A stretch of 64,000 nt of DNA from Deferribacteres bacterium. Its GTDB lineage: Bacteria > Zhuqueibacterota > Zhuqueibacteria > Zhuqueibacterales > Geothermadaptataceae. The DNA lies in contig JACKDF010000002.1 of NCBI GenBank assembly GCA_020633655.1, forward strand, positions 248,001 to 312,000. The letters run 5' to 3'. A program made the position numbers and the translations under genes. Positions 1-8,676 of this stretch are shown here, piece by piece. How positions within the stretch are numbered: the first letter of the stretch is position 1; each line of letters opens with the position of its first letter. A model generated the notes under the pieces. That model searched no databases and was not told the DNA's origin. It saw only the letters and a list, made by a program, of their open reading frames with translations.

Positions 1-316
1 CGAATGGTTTGAGCAAGTAATCCAATGCATGATGGTCAAAAGCTGTTATGGCATATTGATCATAGGCTGTGACAAAAACAATGAGGGGTAATGGCGTCAT
101 CTGCAGATTTTGCAAGACTTCGAATCCATCAAGCTCCGGCATTTGTATGTCTAAAAAAACTACGTCAGGCATCGAATCGGGCAAATAGTGCAGCGCTTCC
201 CTTCCATTTTCATATTCTGCGATAATTTCACAATCGATGGATTCGTTGAGAAAATTTACAATCTTCTTCCGTGCAAAAGGTTCGTCATCAACTATCGCAA
301 TTTTGATTTTGCTCAT
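1..316 (-). CDS. LytTR-type response regulator, receiver domain (3' end cut by window edge)
   Basis: The first 105 residues of a response regulator are present; the DNA-binding half lies outside the window. The receiver domain shows the acidic pocket (DD at 10-11), the phospho-acceptor Asp56 in VFLDIQMP, the switch Thr in FVTAYD and the ALDYLLKPF segment typical of regulators that carry a C-terminal LytTR DNA-binding domain. The ATG overlaps the stop of the upstream histidine kinase gene (ATGA), so the two are translationally coupled and form a cognate pair. The LytTR output domain is inferred from the receiver signature and the kinase type, not seen. Confidence 0.9.
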   Translation of the reverse strand, partial: MSKIKIAIVDDEPFARKKIVNFLNESIDCEIIAEYENGREALHYLPDSMPDVVFLDIQMPELDGFEVLQNLQMTPLPLIVFVTAYDQYAITAFDHHALDYLLKPF

Positions 317-1494
317 TTTTCGCCCCTTAAATTTTGCATCCAGGGCTCAGCATGATATGGAAATCGAATGAGAATGCGCATTCCTCCATTTTCCCTGGAA
401 ATTATATCCATCTTTTGCGCTGCACCAAAAAGTTTGCTCAATCGATCTTTTGTGTTCCTCAGACCAACCCCTTTCTGCAGCAATGCATCAGTTTCACCGG
501 TAAAACCGGGGCCATTATCTTCCACAACGATGATCACATCTTCCGCCATTCGACTCGCAGAAATAGTGACAATTCCTTTGCCAGCGGTTGCTTCAAGCCC
601 GTGTTTTATGCTGTTTTCAACCAGCGGCTGCAGGAGCAAGGTCGGAATGAGTGTGGTTTTGGCATTTTCGTCGACAGTGATCTCGACCTGCAGTCTATTC
701 TGAAAACGGATCTGCATGATATCAAGGTATAACTTTAAATGTTCCACTTCTTTTTTTAGGGGAATTTCCTGATCTCCTGTGGTTTCGAGGGTGAGGCGCA
801 GAAGATCGCTTAGCTGGCGAATCATCTTGTCAGCAGCAGGCACATCCTCGTAGATGAGGGATGAGAGCGTGTGCAGGGTGTTAAAAAGAAAGTGTGGTTG
901 CAGTTGTGTCTTTAACGCTTGCAGCTGCGAATTTATGAGCTGTGTTTCCAGTTGGGATGCACGGATCTCCCTTTCACGAAATTTGCGATAAAAACTGATA
1001 CTATAACCGACACCTAAAATCAGCAAGTAATAAAAAACCGCTTGCCAGATATGCTGTAGTGCGTTGAGAAACAGGCGTATTTGTAAAATACCGCTCGCCA
1101 CGTTGTCCGGTCGTGGCAATAATGGCGGTCGCATTCTCGCGCCAAACCCTCGGGGCAGGGGGCCTAAAAATTGTTCGATGGAAAACTGGAGTGCATGGAT
1201 ATAAATGGCCGTGAAAACGATTAGACCGATCAAGTGCCCCCCAATTATTTGCCACCAGGAAAGTTTTTCAAAAGAAAGGATTTTTGTAATGAAAATGACG
1301 GGAGGTGTCAATAGACCGACCATGTAGAGGGAAAAAGTAAATTGCAGAATGAAATGGCGCACTGGCGGTTGCCAACTTTGTACAAGCGTGGAAGTCGGAA
1401 GAATAAAAAATAATCCATAGCCGATAGCCAACCAGCCGGCGTAAAATAGGAGGGCGAGCCACCAGCTCTTCGGGGCTATTTTTTCTGAGTTCAT
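313..1494 (-). CDS. LytS/YehU-family sensor histidine kinase
   Basis: Membrane sensor kinase of 393 residues. The N-terminal half (about residues 10-170) holds four hydrophobic segments and no recognisable extracellular sensor domain, so the signal is probably sensed in or at the membrane. A short coiled coil leads to the His_kinase domain (PF06580 type) with the phospho-acceptor His201 in LQPHFLFNTLHTL. The HATPase domain follows with the N box LLLQPLVENSIKHGL and the G box VEDNGPGF. It overlaps the downstream response regulator by four bases, which fits a LytS-LytR type two-component system. Target genes cannot be told from the sequence. Confidence 0.92.
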   Translation of the reverse strand: MNSEKIAPKSWWLALLFYAGWLAIGYGLFFILPTSTLVQSWQPPVRHFILQFTFSLYMVGLLTPPVIFITKILSFEKLSWWQIIGGHLIGLIVFTAIYIHALQFSIEQFLGPLPRGFGARMRPPLLPRPDNVASGILQIRLFLNALQHIWQAVFYYLLILGVGYSISFYRKFREREIRASQLETQLINSQLQALKTQLQPHFLFNTLHTLSSLIYEDVPAADKMIRQLSDLLRLTLETTGDQEIPLKKEVEHLKLYLDIMQIRFQNRLQVEITVDENAKTTLIPTLLLQPLVENSIKHGLEATAGKGIVTISASRMAEDVIIVVEDNGPGFTGETDALLQKGVGLRNTKDRLSKLFGAAQKMDIISRENGGMRILIRFPYHAEPWMQNLRGEK

Positions 1495-1748
1495 TCTAGC
1501 TGCCTGTTTTATTCATAAACACCGCGATTGTGCAGGGCATATTACCCGTGCATCGTTAACACACTGAATAAATGTATAATCCGGATGAATTGCATTTTGG
1601 GGATTCGAATTCCCACGAATCGCAATTGGAGCGCAATGTAAACATTTAAAATATTTTTTTCCAGTGCAGGAATTTTTCTTTTAAAAATTTAGAACCAGTA
1701 AAATAAAGACGATTAGATAGATAGCAACTTTTTTATGGAGAAAATGAC

Positions 1749-2141
1749 ATGAACAAAATTCGTCAGGATTTCCATGTTCACGCATCAATTGAGACTGTTT
1801 TCAGGGCTCTTACCGACCCGATTCTCATCGAGCAGTGGTCGGAAAGTCGTGCGATCATGGATTCTAAAATAGGAACCAGATTTTCTCTTTTTAATGGTTA
1901 TATCATCGGGCAGAATCTAGAAATTGGCCTGAACAAAAAAATTGTGCAGAACTGGCGGGCGCGCAATTGGAAAGATGATTCACTGGTGAGCATGAACCTC
2001 ATAAAAGAAACGGGGGGCACAAAAATCGAGTTGAGGCAGGAAGGCATACCGGATCAGGAATATGTTTCGATCCAGCAAGGGTGGAACAAATTCTATCTTG
2101 GAAAATTGCAACGGTTTTTTGGAAATGGACGCCGCCTCTGA
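1749..2141 (+). CDS. SRPBCC/AHSA1-like small domain protein
   Basis: A 130-residue single-domain protein with the opening typical of Aha1-like START/SRPBCC folds: HASIETVFRALTDPILIEQW, followed by alternating beta strands and the closing helix with QQGWNKFYLGKLQRFF. Such proteins bind hydrophobic ligands or act as co-chaperone-like domains; the ligand here is unknown. A GGAG ribosome site stands just before the ATG. It lies alone between the divergent sensor kinase and the next plus-strand gene, 56 bases upstream of it. Confidence 0.8.
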   Translation: MNKIRQDFHVHASIETVFRALTDPILIEQWSESRAIMDSKIGTRFSLFNGYIIGQNLEIGLNKKIVQNWRARNWKDDSLVSMNLIKETGGTKIELRQEGIPDQEYVSIQQGWNKFYLGKLQRFFGNGRRL

Positions 2142-2197
2142 TTTTTAAATCCAACTTCGGGAATTCGTCCTGTATATCTAAACAAAGTTAACGTTTA

Positions 2198-3112
2198 ATG
2201 GCACATCAATTTAAAGTGGGGGACCGTGTTGTCGTTCGGCCTTACGATCAAATTATCTCCAGCCTGGACAAAGACGGGTGCACGCAACGATTACCTTTCA
2301 TGCCTGAAATGCTGCAGTTTTATGGACGCAGTTTCACGGTTAGGACAATTGTAAACTACGTATGCGTTGAAACAACAGATATTCGCGCTATGACGAAAAC
2401 GGTCGTTCTCGATAATTTATTTTGTACCGGGACAGCGCATGACATGTGCCAGAAGGCGTGCACATTGCTTTGGAAATCAGATTGGCTACAACCAGATGTT
2501 GAGCCCGTGGCAGTAGAAACCGGTGATCCAAATGCGAATTCAAATTTGCAATGGAAAAATCATTTAAAAACGTGGGATGAGGGGAAGCAAGCCTATTTTT
2601 GCCAATCAACAAACATGCGTGGTGCCTCGTTTGCGCTGAGTTTTTGGGGAAAACTGCAGTATGTCATAAAGGAATTTCTCTCGGGTAATAGCTCGATTTT
2701 TACAACAATTAAAAAATTTGCCGCCTTTATCCGTTTCAAATTTTCCACGGGCTCAATGAATGCGGAGTGTTTCACCGTAAAAGGCAATCTGCAAAAAACT
2801 CCACTCGGTAAGCTTGGCTTGCAAGCTGGAGATATGGTTGAGGTGAAAAGTATCGAAGAGATTGCTGCAACACTTGACGAACATGGAAAGAATAGAGGAT
2901 TACTCTTCACACCTGAAATGCACAAATTTTGTGGGCAGAAGCTGAAAGTCTTGCAAAGGCTGGAAAATATGATTTCTGAGGCAGATGGAACGATGGTCAA
3001 GCTAACGGACACTGTAATTTTAGAAAACGTGCTGTGTCATGGCACATGCAAATTTGGTTGTTCCCGGCAATTACCTCACTACTGGCGTGAAATCTGGCTG
3101 TGGAAGTTATGA
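2198..3112 (+). CDS. Unrecognised protein with a duplicated Cys-rich domain
   Basis: I do not recognise a named family. The 304-residue protein holds two copies of one domain of about 95 residues (roughly 4-97 and 210-304). Shared pattern: GDxVxV near the start, an I-SLD/ATLD-x-x-G segment, F-x-PEM-x-x-F-x-G, then TVxLxNxxC-x-G-T with further cysteines, ending in a Trp-containing W-x-x-x-WL segment. Copy 2 keeps C-x3-C-x3-C spacing (CHGTCKFGC), which suggests metal binding; copy 1 has a looser arrangement. No signal peptide or membrane helix is seen, so it is probably cytoplasmic. Only 32 bases separate it from the FemAB-like gene downstream, so co-expression is likely. Confidence 0.75.
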   Translation: MAHQFKVGDRVVVRPYDQIISSLDKDGCTQRLPFMPEMLQFYGRSFTVRTIVNYVCVETTDIRAMTKTVVLDNLFCTGTAHDMCQKACTLLWKSDWLQPDVEPVAVETGDPNANSNLQWKNHLKTWDEGKQAYFCQSTNMRGASFALSFWGKLQYVIKEFLSGNSSIFTTIKKFAAFIRFKFSTGSMNAECFTVKGNLQKTPLGKLGLQAGDMVEVKSIEEIAATLDEHGKNRGLLFTPEMHKFCGQKLKVLQRLENMISEADGTMVKLTDTVILENVLCHGTCKFGCSRQLPHYWREIWLWKL

Positions 3113-3144
3113 AAAACATGATTTAACTCGATGGGATAAATAGG

Positions 3145-4215
3145 ATGGAAAAAAGTGAAGTGGCACTTATTAATCCACAGCAAAATCCTGCATGGGATGC
3201 ATTTGTAGACAGGCATCCACAAGGCTGGTTATGTCACCAGAGCGGATGGCAAAAAATGCTGGAGCGTAGTTTTTCACACATCAGCGGTCAATGTATTGTC
3301 GTCCGCGATGCGAAAAATAATCTGATTAAAGCTGGCTTGCCAATTTATAAAGTGAGAAGTATTCTAACGGGGAACCGGCTTGTTTCCGCACCTTTTGCGA
3401 CACTATTCGATCCTTTGTATACAGAGGAAGATGATTTGCATTTATTGCTACGAAAAGCGGTAGAGCTGGGAAAAAAGGAAGGGATTGCGCAAATTCAATT
3501 AAAAACTTTCCTCAGTTCTGAATTGAAAAATCATTCCCGATTTCATGTTTGTTGTGTTTATAAGGCACACCAACTGATACTTAATAAGGATCCTGAAATA
3601 CTGAAAAAAGACTTTCATCGCTCCTGTGTACGACAAAAAATCAAGCGTTCATTATGTTCTGGTCTAAATATCCTATCCGAAGACTCCGAAGATGCACTGA
3701 AGAAATTTTATAATCTTTATCTTGTAACCAGAAAAAGGGTGCATCTCCCGCCATTCCCTTATCAATTCCTGAAAAATATGCAGGATGTGTTTCAGCCTAC
3801 AGGAAATATGTCCATTCTTTTGGTTGAATACGAAGGCAAAACTATTGCGGGTTTAATTCTTTTTAAATATAAAAACCGTGTATCTGCAGAATTTGCAGCT
3901 TCGGATAAAAATTACTCCAGTTTGAGCCCGAACCATTATGCTTTCTGGCATGCAATTAATACCGCATATCAACAGGGATATACTCTTTTTGATTTTGGAC
4001 GCACGTCCCCGAAAAATCAGGGATTATTGCAATTTAAGGAACACTGGGGCACGACGGTTCGCGATATTTATGAATATGAATCGAAAAATCATTCCCAGCA
4101 GCATCGCTATCCGGAAGAAAAATTGAGTTATCACGTCGTCCAAAATATAGCCAAATACCTTCCCCTTTCTGCATATCCCGCATTTGGCAATTTTTGCTAT
4201 CGTCACATGGGTTAA
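3145..4215 (+). CDS. FemAB/GNAT-like (Acetyltransf_6) acyl or aminoacyl transferase
   Basis: A 356-residue cytoplasmic protein resembling FemAB-related transferases with tandem GNAT-like folds (PF13480 type). The most telling stretch is near the C-terminus: a Tyr-rich helix, then LFDFGRTSPKNQGLLQFKEHW, the usual signature of the FemAB-like proteins found in polysaccharide and peptidoglycan-linked clusters. Members transfer acyl or aminoacyl groups to amino sugars or muropeptides; the substrate here is unknown. It follows the duplicated-Cys-domain gene by 32 bases, which suggests a two-gene unit. Confidence 0.8.
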   Translation: MEKSEVALINPQQNPAWDAFVDRHPQGWLCHQSGWQKMLERSFSHISGQCIVVRDAKNNLIKAGLPIYKVRSILTGNRLVSAPFATLFDPLYTEEDDLHLLLRKAVELGKKEGIAQIQLKTFLSSELKNHSRFHVCCVYKAHQLILNKDPEILKKDFHRSCVRQKIKRSLCSGLNILSEDSEDALKKFYNLYLVTRKRVHLPPFPYQFLKNMQDVFQPTGNMSILLVEYEGKTIAGLILFKYKNRVSAEFAASDKNYSSLSPNHYAFWHAINTAYQQGYTLFDFGRTSPKNQGLLQFKEHWGTTVRDIYEYESKNHSQQHRYPEEKLSYHVVQNIAKYLPLSAYPAFGNFCYRHMG

Positions 4216-4550
4216 GAATTGCACTGGACGTGTGCAGAAATATTGAATCATTGAACATGCCATGCGCTGGTACTCGCACCCGTTCATACTCCACCTTAGC
4301 AACCACACTGCTTTGCAAATTGATGCACCTGACTCCTTTGCCTTAACATTTCAATGTAGTATCCATGTTTACTTATCAGCGAGAGGATTGGGGCAAGGGA
4401 TATTCACTACCAGTGACGGACTTTGAGTGTAGCATGAATAAAGCGGGTAAACACAAATTTTTCGCTTGTACAATTTTTTTCTTTTTTATAACCTTCTTTT
4501 AAAATTCTAATCACTCTATTATCCAATCACTTCTAAATCCTGGAGTTGAA
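4216..4550. other. Intergenic stretch, no gene seen
   Basis: This 335-base AT-rich gap separates the FemAB-like gene from the DUF2461 gene. I see no convincing coding frame, RNA gene or strong hairpin followed by a T run. A promoter for the downstream gene must lie here, but I could not identify clear -35 and -10 boxes. Confidence 0.5.
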
Positions 4551-5252
4551 ATGGCAATAAGTTCTTTCGCTGGTTTTCCACGTGAAGCGATTACTTTTCT
4601 CGGCGATCTTTCACACAATAACAATAAAATGTGGTTCGATGAGCACAAATCGGAATATGAAGAATTTGTGCAGGCACCCGCACGGGAATTTGTCGTTGCA
4701 ATGGGTGAAAAACTGAAAATTCTCGTCCCGGAAATTCAAGCCGACCCGCGGGTGAACAAATCCCTCTTTCGCATTTACCGTGATACGCGATTCAGTAAGG
4801 ATAAAACTCCATTTAAAACAAATCTCGCCCTGTGGTTCTGGCAGGGAAACAATGCCTCACGCGTCGAAAATTCTGGATTTTATTTCAGTTTGACAGAAAG
4901 TAAGTTAATGCTTGGCGCTGGTTCACATACCTTCAACAAGGATGCTTTGGCTTTTTATCGCGATTATGTCACGCAACCGCTTCATGGCGATGACTTATTG
5001 AAAATTACGGATAACTTGCAAAAAGGTGGGCTCAATCTTCCTGAACCATATTACAAACGTGTGCCGCGAGGTTATGATGCTGATTCGAAATATGCTGATT
5101 TGTTATTATACAGCGGTTGGCCAGTATTTGTCGAGTTGGATATTCCTGAAACGTTGTTTTCACCAGAAATCGTTGACTTTTGCTTTGCAAAATTTCAGGA
5201 AATGCATCCATTGCAACAGTGGGTGGCAACCATGCTAGCTGCAGTACGGTGA
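4551..5252 (+). CDS. DUF2461 family protein
   Basis: A 233-residue protein matching DUF2461 (TIGR02453 type). The N-terminal NNKMWFDEHKSEYEEFVQAP and the central RIYRDTRFSKDKTPFKTNL, followed by a FYFSL strand, are the family hallmarks. Family members are widespread in bacteria and some fungi but have no proven biochemical function. Length is normal and the ATG has a GGAG site about six bases upstream. It stands convergent with the thioesterase gene, only 65 bases apart. Confidence 0.9.
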   Translation: MAISSFAGFPREAITFLGDLSHNNNKMWFDEHKSEYEEFVQAPAREFVVAMGEKLKILVPEIQADPRVNKSLFRIYRDTRFSKDKTPFKTNLALWFWQGNNASRVENSGFYFSLTESKLMLGAGSHTFNKDALAFYRDYVTQPLHGDDLLKITDNLQKGGLNLPEPYYKRVPRGYDADSKYADLLLYSGWPVFVELDIPETLFSPEIVDFCFAKFQEMHPLQQWVATMLAAVR

Positions 5253-5317
5253 TTCTTGTGTCGATGGTAGATTGCTATTTGCGTGGAAAAATCGTTCGTG
5301 GATTAAAAGAAAGTAAT

Positions 5318-6061
5318 TTAGAACTTTTTCAATTTTGTTTTGGCACGGATAATTTCCGGACCATCTTCATTACGGGTAAAACTATGAATATATTCATCGG
5401 CTTCATTGGATGGTTCGCAAAAACCGAATAGAACATCACCTGCGAATGCTTCCCCACGAAAGTCGATTTCCAATTGATAAATAGAGTGTCCTGATTGCTG
5501 ACTTTGTGGCAGGTTATCCTGTAATAAGGAGATAAAAACAACATTGTTCACATGAGAATTCATATCCAAATCTTGAGACCGGATTGGGAACTTGTTCGTG
5601 TGGATAGAATCCGAAACCGTAGATAATTTCTGAAAAGGGTCCTCCAGGCTACGCACAGGTTTACCCGGATGCACTGCTACAATTTCCTCAGGAATACGGC
5701 GTACAGGACGGCGCGTCTGTAAATCGATGAGCACCCAGGCACTTGTCGCCACGCCTATTTCATCTCCATTATGCTCCAGCATAAAATCACGTATCGTGTA
5801 CAATCTTTCAATCTGCGCAGGCCATGTTGTTATTTTGATTTCATCCAACCAGCCTGGAAATTTGTGCATTTTTACATGCAGCCGAGCCAGAACCCACGTA
5901 AGTCCTTGTTTATTAATTTTCGGTGACGAGACATTTAATTCATCGGCATGCAAACCGGCAGATTCCTGCAAATAATTGCAAATCGTAGCCATTGTCACTT
6001 GTCCGTTTGGAGAAATCTCGTACGCTCGAATTTGGAAAGTGTAGTGCTGTTTTAAATCCAT
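5318..6061 (-). CDS. Acyl-ACP thioesterase
   Basis: Fatty acyl-ACP hydrolase of the double hot-dog type (PF01643). It releases free fatty acids from acyl carrier protein in the cytoplasm. The N-terminal hot dog includes ATICNYLQESAGLHADEL and the WVLARLHVKMHKFPGW stretch. The second contains LDMNSHVNNVVFI, with the Asn and His of the catalytic network. I place the start at the ATG at 6061, preceded by a GGAT element; an in-frame GTG four codons upstream is the alternative. It is a single-gene unit, convergent with the DUF2461 gene. Confidence 0.88.
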   Translation of the reverse strand: MDLKQHYTFQIRAYEISPNGQVTMATICNYLQESAGLHADELNVSSPKINKQGLTWVLARLHVKMHKFPGWLDEIKITTWPAQIERLYTIRDFMLEHNGDEIGVATSAWVLIDLQTRRPVRRIPEEIVAVHPGKPVRSLEDPFQKLSTVSDSIHTNKFPIRSQDLDMNSHVNNVVFISLLQDNLPQSQQSGHSIYQLEIDFRGEAFAGDVLFGFCEPSNEADEYIHSFTRNEDGPEIIRAKTKLKKF

Positions 6062-6591
6062 ATTATGATCCACACATCGTCTCTGAAATTTTCGCGATTG
6101 AAAATTTAAAAATAAATTCGTTTATTACCACTGTGATTATCACATTTTTTTGCAAACAAAAAATCAGGATTTCTCATTCTGCCATTCTCGATTCATAATC
6201 TTAAAGAAATTCCTCTTTACAATTGTTCACATTCTAAAGATCGTGCTCATTTTCTACAACTGCAGTATACTTAAAGGCATCATCCACATGTTACTTTTAA
6301 GGGTGCTGAGTGTTTTTCTTTTGTAAATCAGATTTATAAATTTTTTTGAGGAAAATTAGGAAAAAAAGTAAATGGAATGCGTCTTACTATCTGATCTGAT
6401 TCGAACACGAATATTATCAGAGGAAACTCAGTGTTTGTGATCAAAATAATTGAAGGAATGCACAACAGAAACTGGATATCGTCGAATATTTATATTTTGT
6501 AAAACAGATTATTGTTCTTGTATTAATTGTAATTATATCATTTATTGAAAATATTTAAGAAGTAAGTAATTCTGCATCACCTTTTTAGACT

Positions 6592-6629
6592 CTGACACAA
6601 TAGGTGTTTTGAACATTCTGTTGTGTCAG
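6592..6629. repeat. Perfect 9-base inverted repeat
   Basis: CTGACACAA at 6592-6600 and its exact complement TTGTGTCAG at 6621-6629 enclose a 20-base loop. No T run follows, so it is not an obvious terminator. It lies about 120 bases upstream of the sigma-54-like promoter, the distance range where activator sites are usual, so it could be an enhancer-like binding site. That role is inferred. Confidence 0.45.
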
Positions 6630-6747
6630 GATGTCGATATGTTCGTCACTTTGTCCGTTCATTGCAAATAGATAGTTAAACCTATAGATTTTTGTAACAC
6701 CTTGTAAATGATGAGATTGGATTGAAATTTTATACAGATTTTCTCTT

Positions 6748-6762
6748 TGGCACAATGCTTGT
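6748..6762 (+). promoter_or_regulatory. Sigma-54-like promoter upstream of ECF sigma gene
   Basis: TGGCAC, five bases, then TTGT matches the -24/-12 consensus (TGGCAC-N5-TTGC) except for the last base: GG and GT are separated by the required ten bases. It lies about 125 bases upstream of the ATG of the ECF sigma gene. A sigma-54-type activator is encoded elsewhere in the window. Confidence 0.45.
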
Positions 6763-6885
6763 TTATTATGAACCTTTTATCACTCTAAACGTTAGAAGTT
6801 AGAAACTCACCAAGTGGTTTTGCGGCGGCGAAGTTCTAAAATACTGTCAACACAAAATCGCTGTTTAATTTAGACTGGAGCTATT

Positions 6886-7518
6886 ATGCGACACTTCCAA
6901 AAGAATTCTCATAGCCTGAAATCAAGACAAGCTGATTTTGAGAAGCGCGCTTTCCCTTTGATGGATCAACTGTATAGAACTGCTCTTTACCTCACTCAAG
7001 ATGATATAGAAGCCGAAGATTTGACACAATTGACCTATCTGCGTGCATGGAAATATTATGATCAGTTTGATGCAGAAACCAATTTTCGTGCGTGGATTTT
7101 CCGTATTTTACGAAATAATTTCATAAATGAATATCGTCGGAACAAACGCCGTCCCCTGCGTGATGACTTCGAAAAAGTCGCCCCTTATCTTCCCGCTGCC
7201 GAAGAGAGTGCTCTGGAAAATGAAGAATTAAAGGGGAGCGATTATGAAAATATATTCGATGATACCATTACGGATGCATTGAAAAAAATTCCGGAACACT
7301 ACCGCTCCGTTGTCCTGCTTTCAGATGTAAGCAATTTACCTTACAAAGAAATCGCAGAAGTACTGGATTGTCCCATCGGTACGGTCATGTCGCGCCTGCA
7401 TCGTGGTCGGACTATGTTGGCACGATTCCTGAAATCTTATGCCCAGACCAATGGATATCTTGCAGACAAGAAAGCAGCGCTTTTGGATGGTGGATCGATG
7501 CTTTGCCCCGTAGGATAA
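6886..7518 (+). CDS. ECF-type RNA polymerase sigma factor
   Basis: A 210-residue sigma-70 family factor of the extracytoplasmic-function type. Region 2 (about residues 25-95) contains AEDLTQLTYLRAWKYYDQF and FRAWIFRILRNNFINEYRR. Region 4 (about 130-185) contains the helix-turn-helix LPYKEIAEVLDCPIGTVMSR followed by LHRGRTMLARFL. A GGAG site precedes the ATG. No typical zinc-binding anti-sigma gene follows; instead a secreted protein gene begins 31 bases later. The gene is preceded by an unusually long non-coding region with a sigma-54-like promoter. Confidence 0.9.
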   Translation: MRHFQKNSHSLKSRQADFEKRAFPLMDQLYRTALYLTQDDIEAEDLTQLTYLRAWKYYDQFDAETNFRAWIFRILRNNFINEYRRNKRRPLRDDFEKVAPYLPAAEESALENEELKGSDYENIFDDTITDALKKIPEHYRSVVLLSDVSNLPYKEIAEVLDCPIGTVMSRLHRGRTMLARFLKSYAQTNGYLADKKAALLDGGSMLCPVG

Positions 7519-7549
7519 CTTAATAATCTCTTAAAGGATTTCTCGCTTA

Positions 7550-8542
7550 ATGATCAGGATGATCAAGCATCTCATTGTTTTATCTTTCGTCGTCACTCTG
7601 GTATATTGTGGCTTGTATGTATTGATTTTGCTGCCCCGTTTTGCCGGTGATACCAGTGTATTTACCGTAAAAAATGATCAAATCAATCAGGCTTCCGGAT
7701 TGGCCATGAGTTGGGATAATCCAGGTATATTATGGACTCACAACGATAAAACCTTGGGAAATGTACTTTTTGCTTTGGACGAGGCAGGGAATACACGGGG
7801 GCAATTTATCATTGACAAATCTGTCTGGGATTGTGAGGATATAGCTGTTGGTCCCGGGCCAGATTTAAATTTGAGTTACATATATCTTGCTGACATTGGC
7901 GATAATGATCGCAGGAGAAATGTCTGTTCAATAATTCGTTTTCCAGAACCACACCTGAATCCAAATACCGATATAGCCACAGATACTTTACATCATTTTG
8001 ATACCATTCGGTTTTCATTTCCCGATGGATCCCGTGATGCAGAGACTTTGTTGCTTGATCCTTCCACGCGCGACCTGTTTGTCATTTCCAAGCGTGATGC
8101 AAATGCGCGCATTTATCGAATTCCATACCCACAAAACACAGTGGAAATAAACACTGCCGAGTTGGTTTCATCCATTCGAATGACTATGGTTGTCTCCGGA
8201 GATATCTCCATGGATGGGCACAATATTCTGTTGAAAACGTACGGTTCTGTCTATTATTGGAGCCGGTTTACAGGAGAAAAATTGCAAGACGTATTTAAGA
8301 GGGAGGGTACCCGCTTGTTGTACTATCCCGAACCACAAGGAGAAGCCATTTGTTGGGAACAATATCAAACCGGATACTATACTTTGAGTGAAGAATTGTT
8401 AGGCATAGAATGCCAGCTTGTTCGTTATGAATTCACAGATTCAAAACGACAGCACCCTTTAACAAGCGCAAATTTGCAACTCGGGCAGAGGAAAATAACA
8501 ACACACTCGATATTCACTTTTCACATGCAGCGCAATGAATGA
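7550..8542 (+). CDS. Secreted or membrane-anchored beta-propeller-like protein
   Basis: A 330-residue protein with one N-terminal hydrophobic segment (about residues 5-27), so exported or membrane-anchored. The rest shows repeating beta-rich motifs: SGLAMSWDNPGILWTHND, then ALDEAGNTRG, DCEDIAVGPG and YLADIGDNDRRR. This pattern is known from uncharacterised beta-propeller-like exported proteins. No catalytic motif is visible. It starts 31 bases after the ECF sigma gene and is probably co-transcribed, which makes a sensing or anti-sigma role thinkable but unsupported. Confidence 0.65.
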   Translation: MIRMIKHLIVLSFVVTLVYCGLYVLILLPRFAGDTSVFTVKNDQINQASGLAMSWDNPGILWTHNDKTLGNVLFALDEAGNTRGQFIIDKSVWDCEDIAVGPGPDLNLSYIYLADIGDNDRRRNVCSIIRFPEPHLNPNTDIATDTLHHFDTIRFSFPDGSRDAETLLLDPSTRDLFVISKRDANARIYRIPYPQNTVEINTAELVSSIRMTMVVSGDISMDGHNILLKTYGSVYYWSRFTGEKLQDVFKREGTRLLYYPEPQGEAICWEQYQTGYYTLSEELLGIECQLVRYEFTDSKRQHPLTSANLQLGQRKITTHSIFTFHMQRNE

Positions 8543-8676
8543 AAAATGAAACGCCATATTTTGCAAAGTTTTGTCCAAAATTGTGAGTTCACGCCAAGAA
8601 CAATTTGCAGCAAAACTGTAAAGTGGCAGAAGATTATTCCACCACTCACGTACTAAATAACACCATTTTAACCGCT

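Larger units (their letters stand above)
6062..6885. other. Long AT-rich intergenic region upstream of ECF sigma factor
   Basis: About 820 bases without a credible gene lie between the divergent thioesterase and sigma-factor genes. Visible elements are a perfect inverted repeat at 6592-6629 and a sigma-54-like promoter at 6748-6762, both annotated separately. The length leaves room for a long leader or small RNA, but I see no clear terminator. Confidence 0.5.
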
